A stretch of 7,193 nt of DNA from NCBI GenBank assembly GCA_030631505.1, contig DAOVKX010000052.1, positions 1 to 7,193 on the forward strand. Reading direction: 5' to 3'. The translations under genes were made by a program, and so were the position numbers. Shown here piece by piece: positions 1 through 5,227 of this stretch. This DNA is from Candidatus Nanohaloarchaea archaeon. Lineage in GTDB: Archaea; EX4484-52; DAOVKX01. The stretch's first letter is position 1; the number at the start of each line of letters is the position of its first letter. The notes beneath the pieces are model-generated. The model did not search any database, was not told where the DNA came from, and was given only the letters and a program-made list of their open reading frames with translations.

Positions 1-83
1 AAACATTGTTTTTTGCCAATAGAGATAATTATACCTAATGCATCAAGATCTGCATGACCTTCCTGTATTTTATGTAAAAGCAT
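1..83 (-). CDS. N-terminal fragment of a possible DHH-type phosphoesterase
   Basis: An open frame starts at the ATG whose complement is at 81-83 and runs off the left edge, giving 27 residues. The fragment contains GHADLDALG at about residues 9-17. This resembles the first metal-binding motif of DHH-family phosphoesterases (NrnA/RecJ-like, usually H..PD.DALGS), but the usual Ser after DALG is Ile here and nothing further can be seen, so the family call is weak. The start is supported by a TATA-like box centred about 26 bases upstream (104-113), which would give a leaderless mRNA as for other genes in this window. It follows the AroA-like gene on the same strand after a 69-base gap. The product and even the reality of the gene depend on sequence outside the window. 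Confidence 0.4.
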   Translation of the reverse strand, partial: MLLHKIQEGHADLDALGIIISIGKKQC

Positions 84-86
84 AAT

Positions 87-93
87 AAAAAAA
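87..93 (-). terminator. T-tract, possible archaeal terminator
   Basis: There is a run of seven T on the minus strand, 59 bases after the stop of the AroA-like gene and just ahead of the start of the left-edge gene. Archaeal transcription often ends at T-tracts without a hairpin. If the left-edge gene is leaderless, this tract lies outside its mRNA and could end the upstream transcript. Weak evidence by itself. Confidence 0.25.
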
Positions 94-103
94 CGACAAT
101 AGA

Positions 104-113
104 TTTTAAATAA
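104..113 (-). promoter_or_regulatory. TATA-like box for the left-edge gene
   Basis: The minus strand reads TTATTTAAAA, centred about 26 bases upstream of the ATG at 83. That spacing fits an archaeal TATA box driving a transcript that starts at or next to the start codon. No Shine-Dalgarno sequence precedes the ATG. Confidence 0.4.
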
Positions 114-152
114 TTAATGGTTTATGTGAGAATATGCAGGAGTTAAGTGTGT

Positions 153-1043
153 TCAAAGCGGGTTGAAGGGCTTTTTTAGGTCTGAATCATTCAAAAATTT
201 CCAGAACTGCGGCCAGCTTTTGTTCACAGACAAAGGATATTTTACTTTAATTTCTTTACCTTTTGCTTTCCGGTGCATTGCAACTGCCTGCACAACCCTG
301 TGGTCTTTTGATGTGATTTCAACGCCGTGATCGGCGTTATCTAATGCTCCCTCCATTTCCAAAATGCGGTCGCTTTCATGACTGCGGAGACTGGGCCATC
401 TGCTCTCGCCTTCTTCTTTCGTTACAATTCCGAGTGTGCGGGCAAAACAGTAGTCTTCTGCCTGCTTTGGGATAAATTCAGTTTTTCCAGTGTTAAGCAG
501 TTCAAGAAATGCTTCTGCCTGCCTCAGGATTGTTTCGTCATAACGCAGTTCCCAGCATCGGGCCTTATCCCGTTGCTGCTGCCAGTGCTCAACTGCTTCA
601 TAGGTAAGTTTTAATTTGTATGGCGGATTGTCAACTCTTTCTTCACTGCCAAGAAGAACTGCCGCGCTTGCCCACTGCGAAGTTCTGTTATCCAGTTTCA
701 GAAGTTCTTTTAGGGGATAGCTTACTATTTCAGGATTATCGCAGATTTTTCTTTTTTTGAGCGAGCCATGCAAAATGAATTTTTTATTTAATTCCTTTTT
801 CCATGATGCGAATTTAAGAAATCTGTAGAGAGTTCCTGACTCGCCGACATCAACAGGTTCATCTGACAATTTCCATGCAAGCTATGTGCGATAAAGCGCC
901 TGCAAATCATCACTTAGTTCTTTCTGTTGCCCACGAAATCTAATGGTGTCTTTATAATCATTCAAAAGGTCAAGCACGCCCATCCTGATAATCCAGGATT
1001 TATCAAAGGGGATATAGTCCTGCTCAATTAATTGATGTTTCAT
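153..1043 (-). CDS. Compact EPSP synthase (AroA)-like protein, interrupted by an in-frame TAG
   Basis: EPSP synthase joins PEP to shikimate 3-phosphate in aromatic amino-acid synthesis. Read from the ATG at 1043 through one TAG (codon 54), this frame gives 296 residues, against about 427 in E. coli AroA. Landmarks match in order (E. coli residue in brackets): DKSWIIR 14-20 (K22, S23, R27), SDD 44-46, GESGT 67-71 (G96), R98 (R124), TSQ 121-123 (S169-Q171), IP..AED near 191-197 (D313 region), ESDR 223-226 (E341, R344), DHR 247-249 (H385, R386) and NKSWP with K275 (K411). K340 appears to be His222. About 130 residues are missing, partly between R98 and TSQ and partly between TSQ and IP. The only start soon after the TAG is TTG at 869, which would lose the KS...R motif. 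The gene begins 16 bases after the glycosylase stop, so the two are probably cotranscribed. Homology is fairly sure. Activity, substrate and whether it is expressed whole are not. Confidence 0.65.
882..884 (-). other. In-frame TAG codon inside the AroA-like gene
   Basis: On the minus strand the codons around this point read R T (TAG) L A W K. They fall in the helix that follows the SDD motif in EPSP synthases. The frame is the same on both sides, so this is not a frameshift, and a single substitution would turn the TAG into Gln, Lys, Glu, Trp, Ser, Leu or Tyr. No in-frame ATG lies near it downstream. It may be a nonsense mutation, an error in the sequence, or a read-through or recoded codon. 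TAG also serves as the apparent normal stop of the site-2 protease gene in this window, so it is not wholly reassigned. Confidence 0.75.
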
Positions 1044-1059
1044 AAAAATCAATCCATTC

Positions 1060-1605
1060 TTACTTACTCACAAACTCACTGCCCTTCAGATAAAATCTCC
1101 AGTCCAGATGCGTTGCCTTTTTTATTCCTATTCTGCTTGTACTTATGATTTCCAGATTTTTCAAGCCAGTATCTTCCAGTTTTATACTTTCTCCAATCCT
1201 TGTCCTGTTTATAGCAGTTGTTATTCCAAATGCCTGGCACAATTTTCCGGGCCCGTTCGTAAGGTTTGAAACATCATCTGTTTTTCTTCTCTGCTTCATA
1301 ATTTCAATTCCCTCTGCTGGTTCAACAGCCCGTATCAGAACTGCGCCGGGGCCGTTCTCTCTTGTAGTGAAATTAAGGCAGTGGTAATTTCCGTATATAA
1401 AATAAACATAAACATTCCCGTAAGTTTCGTGCATTATCATTGAACGCGGGGTTTTCCTTGATGCATGCGATGCCTCATCATCTTCGTATGCCTCGGTTTC
1501 AACAATTATTCCCGAGCACCCATTGAAAGACATCTTTTTGCCAATGAGTTCTTTTGCTACTTTGAGGGTTGGCTGCCTAAAGAAATCTTCGTTTAGTTGT
1601 TTCAT
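1060..1605 (-). CDS. 3-methyladenine DNA glycosylase, AAG/MPG family
   Basis: This monofunctional base-excision repair enzyme removes alkylated or deaminated purines such as 3-methyladenine and hypoxanthine from DNA. It is full length at 181 residues. The family signature ETEAY lies at 36-40, with E38 equivalent to catalytic Glu125 of human AAG and Y40 to the DNA-intercalating region residue Tyr127. H47 corresponds to His136 and Y68 in YVYFIYG to Tyr159 of the base pocket. N78 in CLN corresponds to Asn169 and R92 in LIRAVEP to Arg182. NGPGKLCQA at 117-125 and RFYLKGS near the C-terminus complete the family pattern. The ATG at 1605 has a TATA-like box about 26 bases upstream and no Shine-Dalgarno sequence, so it may have its own leaderless promoter although it follows the 513-residue gene by only 30 bases. 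The AroA-like gene starts 16 bases after its TAA stop. Confidence 0.95.
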   Translation of the reverse strand: MKQLNEDFFRQPTLKVAKELIGKKMSFNGCSGIIVETEAYEDDEASHASRKTPRSMIMHETYGNVYVYFIYGNYHCLNFTTRENGPGAVLIRAVEPAEGIEIMKQRRKTDDVSNLTNGPGKLCQAFGITTAINRTRIGESIKLEDTGLKNLEIISTSRIGIKKATHLDWRFYLKGSEFVSK

Positions 1606-1627
1606 AGAATAAATTAATCAGTTAAGA

Positions 1628-1635
1628 TAATATAC
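1628..1635 (-). promoter_or_regulatory. TATA-like box for the DNA glycosylase gene
   Basis: The minus strand reads GTATATTA, centred 26-27 bases upstream of the glycosylase ATG at 1605. The spacing suits a leaderless transcript. The box overlaps the stop region of the upstream 513-residue gene, so it would give the glycosylase independent expression. Confidence 0.4.
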
Positions 1636-3177
1636 TTAATCCCCGATTTTCATGCTGCCCTTCAGCAGGCTGGTTACTTTTCCATAATAATCAACAGCCA
1701 TGGGTTTGAAATAAAATTTGGTTAACCTATCCTGCATATCCCGCTCGTATGGACCTGTTTTGAAAAATTTCATAGATAAACCTGTAGATGAAAGAAAAGA
1801 GCCAACCTGCTCAAGAGGATTTTTCTTTTTTTCTGTTACAGGCGACTCTGCAGGCATTTCATTGGTTATGCCAAGAAACTCGTTTACATCTCTTTCAAAA
1901 TCCTCCTGTTTTGCCTTTAACTCTAAAAGTTTAACAAGCATTGCATTTTGCGTTAACATATAGGATGTAACATTGAAATCGCCGTCCTCAAGTTCTGAGC
2001 CTGAAGCAGACTTCATGTTTGTCCTGTCGAGGTCAACAGTTATAAACACATAATACAGCTGGTCTTTTTTCATCCACTTGTCTTCATATATCTCATTTAT
2101 CTTTTTTTTGACCCATTTTTCAGTGATCCATGGGTAATCTGCATTAAGCCCCCATTCCGTGTTAAAGATCAGTTCCTTTGCATATTTGTCGTATGCTTCG
2201 ACAGGTTTTTTCGCCAGCATTTCGCCGTCTGCCTTGAAAAACTCAACTATGCTAAAGGCAATCCATATCCAAAGGTTTATTGCATTTGATGAGGTTGCCC
2301 TTCCCGAAGAACTGATAAAGGAAGTCAATGCACTTTTCCTTGAATCACTTGATTCCAGGCCCTCCTTTAGGAGCTTATGTCTTGCTATGTATGGTTTTAA
2401 CCAGTTGCGATACTCTTCAATAGATTTTTCCCTTCCTGCAACCAGCTGTCGGATTCTTGCATATCTTTCCAGAACTTCCTTAAGGAATATTTTTTCCCAT
2501 TTTTTATAAGCATCCCATTTTGTTTTCAGAAGATTTTTTTCAACTGTTGCAATGTTTTTGAACTTATCTTTTTTCAGGTCATCTTTGGAGTCCATTACCA
2601 TAAAATCATCAACAATGGTCGGCATTATGTTATTGTTCCTGAGAAATTCCATACTTAATCTTCCCGCGCCGCCTCCGCCAGAAGCATCGCCTGTGTGATA
2701 GTCAACCTGCTGAACAAATATAGTTTTTAATGTATGTTCATTGGTAGTAAGTTTTGGCTTCTTTGTCTTTTCATCAAGAACAGGTTCCCCATTTTCATCC
2801 AGTTCTAAAAACTTTTTGTATTCTCTTAAATCATGTTGCGCAAGCTCATAATCTGCAACTGCCTGGGAAACTGATGCTAGGCCAGCTTTTATTTTTCCCT
2901 CAAGCTCTTCTTTCTGCCTGTGGACTAACTGGTAATACTGCTGATGGACTGATGAAATTTCCATAGTCTCATTGAATTTCTGAACCTGAAAGCCCTCCTT
3001 GAGAAGCGAAAAGGTTAATGCATAGTACATATTGACAACAGAACCGAGTTCGCCGGTGTAATTAAGCAATGTTTTCATGGTTGCATGGTGGGCGCACATT
3101 ATTTTTCCTGCGTACTTTCCCTTAGGTTCATATACCTTGCATGCTTTTTTCATATCTGAAAAAGTAAAGTTGCCCAT
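1636..3177 (-). CDS. Uncharacterised 513-residue protein with coiled-coil segments
   Basis: I do not recognise this protein. It is highly charged and rich in Lys and Glu. Helical, coiled-coil-like stretches run over about 80-125 and 210-275, separated by a glycine-rich linker (GGGGAG at 167-172). A Trp-rich hydrophobic stretch at about 298-314 (NLWIWIAFS) could be a buried or membrane-touching helix, but there is no signal peptide or clear multi-helix membrane region. A low-complexity linker (about 440-453, TEKKK) precedes a C-terminal segment at 455-513. Its only two cysteines, C13 and C28, lie close to H30 and H31, a possible but unproven metal site. The start is supported by a TATA-like box about 26 bases upstream. 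The frame is intact, and the long antisense open frames inside it look like shadows. Its neighbours, a membrane protein upstream and a repair glycosylase downstream, give no firm functional clue. Confidence 0.85.
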   Translation of the reverse strand: MGNFTFSDMKKACKVYEPKGKYAGKIMCAHHATMKTLLNYTGELGSVVNMYYALTFSLLKEGFQVQKFNETMEISSVHQQYYQLVHRQKEELEGKIKAGLASVSQAVADYELAQHDLREYKKFLELDENGEPVLDEKTKKPKLTTNEHTLKTIFVQQVDYHTGDASGGGGAGRLSMEFLRNNNIMPTIVDDFMVMDSKDDLKKDKFKNIATVEKNLLKTKWDAYKKWEKIFLKEVLERYARIRQLVAGREKSIEEYRNWLKPYIARHKLLKEGLESSDSRKSALTSFISSSGRATSSNAINLWIWIAFSIVEFFKADGEMLAKKPVEAYDKYAKELIFNTEWGLNADYPWITEKWVKKKINEIYEDKWMKKDQLYYVFITVDLDRTNMKSASGSELEDGDFNVTSYMLTQNAMLVKLLELKAKQEDFERDVNEFLGITNEMPAESPVTEKKKNPLEQVGSFLSSTGLSMKFFKTGPYERDMQDRLTKFYFKPMAVDYYGKVTSLLKGSMKIGD

Positions 3178-3199
3178 ACCTGATTATTCTGTCTGCAGG

Positions 3200-3207
3200 T
3201 ATATTAA
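3200..3207 (-). promoter_or_regulatory. TATA-like box for the 513-residue gene
   Basis: The minus strand reads TTAATATA, centred 26-27 bases upstream of the ATG at 3177 in the 50-base gap after the membrane-protein gene. This fits a leaderless archaeal promoter. The bases just before the ATG (ATCAGGT) carry only a weak Shine-Dalgarno-like AGGT that lies too close to be useful. Confidence 0.4.
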
Positions 3208-3227
3208 TTTTTGTTTTTTTATCGGAA

Positions 3228-3557
3228 TCAGAAAAACAGCCAGTAAAACCCAAGAAACAATAGAGTGAGCCCGATAAGAATGCCTGTAATTGCAAAGTCC
3301 TTGTTCTGGTATCTTGTCGCGCCCGGGAAAAGAACAGCCAAAAATCCCCCAGCTAAGAGCATGATGAGTCCATATATCTTCCTCATAATCATTTCTCTGG
3401 TGATATTATGGAACACCAGCCATCCGCCAAGAACAGTGCAAACAATACTGATAATTAACATGTACATATAATATTTGTCGCCTTTCTTGCTTTCTTTTGA
3501 AAAATAAAATACTAAGATTCCTACTGCCAGTAAAATAGCCCCGATAAGTGTTTCCAT
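3228..3557 (-). CDS. Small four-helix membrane protein of unknown function
   Basis: This 109-residue protein has four predicted transmembrane helices at about 3-20, 30-49, 60-78 and 88-109. They are joined by short loops, the longest being the charged SKESKKGDK loop at 20-28. The chain ends within the last helix (FYWLFF). I see no catalytic motif, and I do not recognise the family. The lysine-rich first loop suggests that it faces the cytoplasm, which would put both termini outside. The ATG at 3557 has a TATA-like box 27-28 bases upstream inside an inverted repeat shared with the divergent gene at 3620. The 513-residue gene follows 50 bases downstream with its own candidate promoter. The continuous hydrophobic pattern supports this as a real gene despite its size. 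Confidence 0.75.
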   Translation of the reverse strand: METLIGAILLAVGILVFYFSKESKKGDKYYMYMLIISIVCTVLGGWLVFHNITREMIMRKIYGLIMLLAGGFLAVLFPGATRYQNKDFAITGILIGLTLLFLGFYWLFF

Positions 3558-3573
3558 AAATTACTTCTTGTTA

Positions 3574-3595
3574 TTTACATATATAAATATGTAAA
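3574..3595. promoter_or_regulatory. Inverted repeat and shared TATA region of a divergent promoter
   Basis: Perfect 9-bp arms TTTACATAT (3574-3582) and ATATGTAAA (3587-3595) flank a 4-base centre in the 62-base gap between two divergent genes. The core ATATAAAT (3581-3588) can serve as a TATA box in both directions. Its centre is 27-28 bases from the ATG at 3557 and about 35 bases from the GTG at 3620. The symmetry could be an operator for a dimeric regulator or simply two overlapping TATA boxes. Confidence 0.5.
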
Positions 3596-3619
3596 ACATA
3601 ACTTATTATGTGATGCTTT

Positions 3620-4138
3620 GTGGTGTGGGCAAGAACGAAATTAACAATATGGGACTATATTTTTGAGCCCATAAAGGACTTGAAAATTAATTACTCGGGG
3701 AAGCACCCGGAAAAGTTCTACACAAAAATAAAAGAACTTATGAAAACTGTTTTCAAGGTTCCGCATGAACACATTCAGGAGCAGAAATATACCTTTGAAA
3801 AGAAGAAAAATTCAGGAAAATTCAGGATGAACTGGGAGGTTACAAAACCTCTTGACCATTTCACGTATTTCATATTTAATGTCAAGCTCAGTGGCTCTTA
3901 TGAACATGGCGAGGGGAAAGCGTCCATAAGCATAGAACCTTTGTTGATTACAGAATACCCGCAGGATACAGTATGGCAGCAGAACATACTTTATGAAATG
4001 GTCAGAAGATTCTGGCATGTCACGTTTTATCACAAACAGAGGATGAGGTACCTTGAGTACGGAAAGAAGCTTGCTGTCACGTTTGAACATAGCTTAAAGC
4101 ACTATGGAGAGGAGTTGTGCAGAGAATGGAGTCACTGA
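3620..4138 (+). CDS. Uncharacterised protein, first of two tandem paralogues
   Basis: This 172-residue protein belongs to no family I can name. It shares its layout with the next gene. An N-terminal strand ends in a G-K-x-P turn (G27-P30), then comes a helix at 30-46, a set of strands at about 54-113 ending in L-x-TEY (109-113), and a long aromatic and basic C-terminal helix containing FYHKQRMRYLEYGKK (136-150). That order vaguely recalls helix-grip folds, but this is speculation. There is no signal peptide or membrane helix, so a cytoplasmic place is likely. The start is GTG at 3620, or the adjacent GTG at 3623. A stop lies in frame at 3611-3613, and no in-frame ATG lies near the start. The divergent TATA box sits about 35 bases upstream, leaving a leader of some 8-10 bases. 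The gene overlaps its paralogue by 13 bases. Confidence 0.85.
   Translation: MVWARTKLTIWDYIFEPIKDLKINYSGKHPEKFYTKIKELMKTVFKVPHEHIQEQKYTFEKKKNSGKFRMNWEVTKPLDHFTYFIFNVKLSGSYEHGEGKASISIEPLLITEYPQDTVWQQNILYEMVRRFWHVTFYHKQRMRYLEYGKKLAVTFEHSLKHYGEELCREWSH
4106..4114 (+). promoter_or_regulatory. Shine-Dalgarno sequence for the second paralogue
   Basis: GGAGAGGAG lies inside the end of the first paralogue gene. It is 11 bases before the ATG at 4126 but only 2 bases before the in-frame GTG at 4117, so it favours the ATG as the start. It implies translation of the second gene from a shared mRNA. Confidence 0.45.
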
Positions 4139-4617
4139 AATTCACTGATGATTTACTTGCCCCCAAAAGCAAATTAAAATTTGAGATTAAGGGAAAAGAG
4201 CCGTTTAAAGTCGTCAAAATGATGCCTTCTATAATAAAATATATCCTCAGAATTACCTCTACAGATTTATTTTCCCCTGTTCTTAAATGGGATGCGTCAG
4301 GAGAAACACGCGAATTTTACGCCGAGATAAGCGGGGAGCCAAAGAAGGACAAATGGAGCAAGGTCATTGTGAAAGCCAAGGTCAGGGGTACACAAAACCA
4401 CAAAACCAAGGAAGGCAAAGTAACTGTGGAACTAAAAGGGGTTTTGCAGACAGAATACACATATTCGATTTTCATTCAGAGACTTTTTTGGTTGCTTTAC
4501 AATAAGTATTTCTATTATGAACAAAGAAGAAGATATCTTGCTGGAGGGAGAAAAGACATAGAAACAATAAAGACAGAAGTTCTTTCCCTTTTTGGCCTGG
4601 CTGAAAAACCAATCTGA
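4126..4617 (+). CDS. Uncharacterised protein, second of two tandem paralogues
   Basis: From the ATG at 4126 this gives 163 residues; a GTG at 4117 would add three. The Shine-Dalgarno sequence at 4106-4114 favours the ATG. The protein is a diverged copy of the one before it: LKFEIKGKEP (17-26) matches LKINYSGKHP. A run of strands ends in L-Q-TEY (107-111). The C-terminal helix carries YYEQRRRYLAGGRKD (130-144), matching FYHKQRMRYLEYGKK. Shared positions include the G-K-x-P turn, TEY, a bulky FW pair, Q-R-x-R-YL and G-x-K/R-K/D. The two genes overlap by 13 bases in different frames and should be cotranscribed, so the products may form a heterodimer (inference). No membrane segment or catalytic motif is evident, and I do not recognise the family. 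It ends in TGA, followed by a 79-base gap. Confidence 0.85.
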   Translation: MESLKFTDDLLAPKSKLKFEIKGKEPFKVVKMMPSIIKYILRITSTDLFSPVLKWDASGETREFYAEISGEPKKDKWSKVIVKAKVRGTQNHKTKEGKVTVELKGVLQTEYTYSIFIQRLFWLLYNKYFYYEQRRRYLAGGRKDIETIKTEVLSLFGLAEKPI

Positions 4618-4646
4618 TATGAAAGATTGCCTGTCAGGACTAACAT

Positions 4647-4656
4647 ATTTTAATTA
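4647..4656 (+). promoter_or_regulatory. Possible TATA-like box for the YdjM-like gene
   Basis: ATTTTAATTA is centred about 45 bases before the ATG at 4697. A start site some 27 bases downstream would leave a leader of about 17 bases that contains AAAGGT (4685-4690), a Shine-Dalgarno-like sequence 6 bases before the ATG. Unlike most starts in this window, this gene would therefore have a leader. The surrounding DNA is AT-rich throughout, so the box is uncertain. Confidence 0.25.
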
Positions 4657-4696
4657 ATAAACCTCATGCGACAATATTATTTATAAAGGTAATGCC

Positions 4697-5221
4697 ATGC
4701 CATTGACACCGTTTCATCTGGGTCCTGCCTTGTTTTTGGGTTTGTTATTTTTTTCTGTATTTGATTTGCCGACATTTTTAATATCAAATGTCATTGTTGA
4801 TTTGGAACCGTTTATTATTATAAGTCTTGGACTTGATTATCCCCTGCACGGATTTTTTCATTCGTTTTTGGGCGGGACAATTGTTGCAGCACTTCTTGCA
4901 ATAATTATATTTAAGACGAAAGGCAGACTTGCAGGAGTTATGAAAGTGCTTAAGCTCCGGCAGGATTCCTCCTTTAAAAAGATTTTATTTACTGCTTTGT
5001 CCGGAATTTATTTTCATATTCTGCTGGACTCTTTTTTGTACACAGACATAAAACCATTTTATCCTCTGGAACCAAACCCACTTTACGGCGTGTTTTCATT
5101 TTCCGATGTTTATCTTTTCTGCATTTTTTCATTTTTTGCCGGTGCTGTTTTGTATTTTTTAAGGGCACAGTTTATGCTTTGCTCAACGAGTAAACGGAAT
5201 AAAAGCCAGCGTTGTTTTTAA
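4697..5221 (+). CDS. Membrane-bound metal-dependent hydrolase-like protein (YdjM-type)
   Basis: This 174-residue integral membrane protein resembles the YdjM/DUF457 type of predicted metal-dependent hydrolase, whose substrate is generally unknown. The N-terminus MPLTPFHLGP carries H7. It is followed by NVIVDLEP (31-38; D35, E37), LHGFFHSFLGG (50-60; H51, H55), HILLDS (107-112; H107, D111) and DIKPFYPL (117-124). These His, Asp and Glu residues are the expected metal ligands. Membrane helices lie at about 10-33, 36-50, 57-73, 97-112 and 135-156. The tail is short, basic and Cys-containing (CSTSKRNKSQRCF). The start at 4697 matches the family's typical N-terminus and has AGGT 6 bases upstream. 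The ATG at 4692 is in another frame. The gene meets the site-2 protease gene tail to tail with 6 bases between stops. The family call is fairly sure; hydrolase activity is inferred from the family. Confidence 0.75.
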   Translation: MPLTPFHLGPALFLGLLFFSVFDLPTFLISNVIVDLEPFIIISLGLDYPLHGFFHSFLGGTIVAALLAIIIFKTKGRLAGVMKVLKLRQDSSFKKILFTALSGIYFHILLDSFLYTDIKPFYPLEPNPLYGVFSFSDVYLFCIFSFFAGAVLYFLRAQFMLCSTSKRNKSQRCF

Positions 5222-5227
5222 ACAGGT

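Noticed and set aside
378..614. Plus-strand open frame of 78 codons
   Set aside because: It lies wholly antisense to the AroA-like gene, shows no family motif and has no start signal. It is a shadow frame.
153..869. A 238-residue protein from the TTG at 869 as the complete gene
   Set aside because: It lacks the EPSP synthase N-terminal KS...R and SDD motifs, which are found in the same frame just upstream of the TAG, starting from the ATG at 1043. The longer interrupted frame explains the sequence better, although the short form may be all that is made.
882..884. A pyrrolysine residue as the default reading of the TAG
   Set aside because: EPSP synthases are not known pyrrolysine proteins, no pyl gene is in the window, and TAG ends the protease gene at its natural C-terminus. 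It is kept only as one option.
2159..2509. Plus-strand open frame of 116 codons inside the 513-residue gene
   Set aside because: It is antisense to a longer intact gene with a better-supported start, and its product shows no recognisable pattern. Other antisense frames at 1145-1387, 1718-1963 and 2754-2966 were rejected for the same reason.
3812..4090. Minus-strand open frame of 92 codons
   Set aside because: It is antisense to the first tandem paralogue, whose reality is supported by its similarity to the next gene.
4117..4119. GTG at 4117 as the start of the second paralogue
   Set aside because: The Shine-Dalgarno sequence at 4106-4114 is only 2 bases from it, too close. The ATG at 4126 is better placed.
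4287..4505. Plus-strand open frame of 72 codons inside the second paralogue
   Set aside because: It is an alternative frame with a low-complexity Gly/Gln-rich product, fully inside a better-supported gene.
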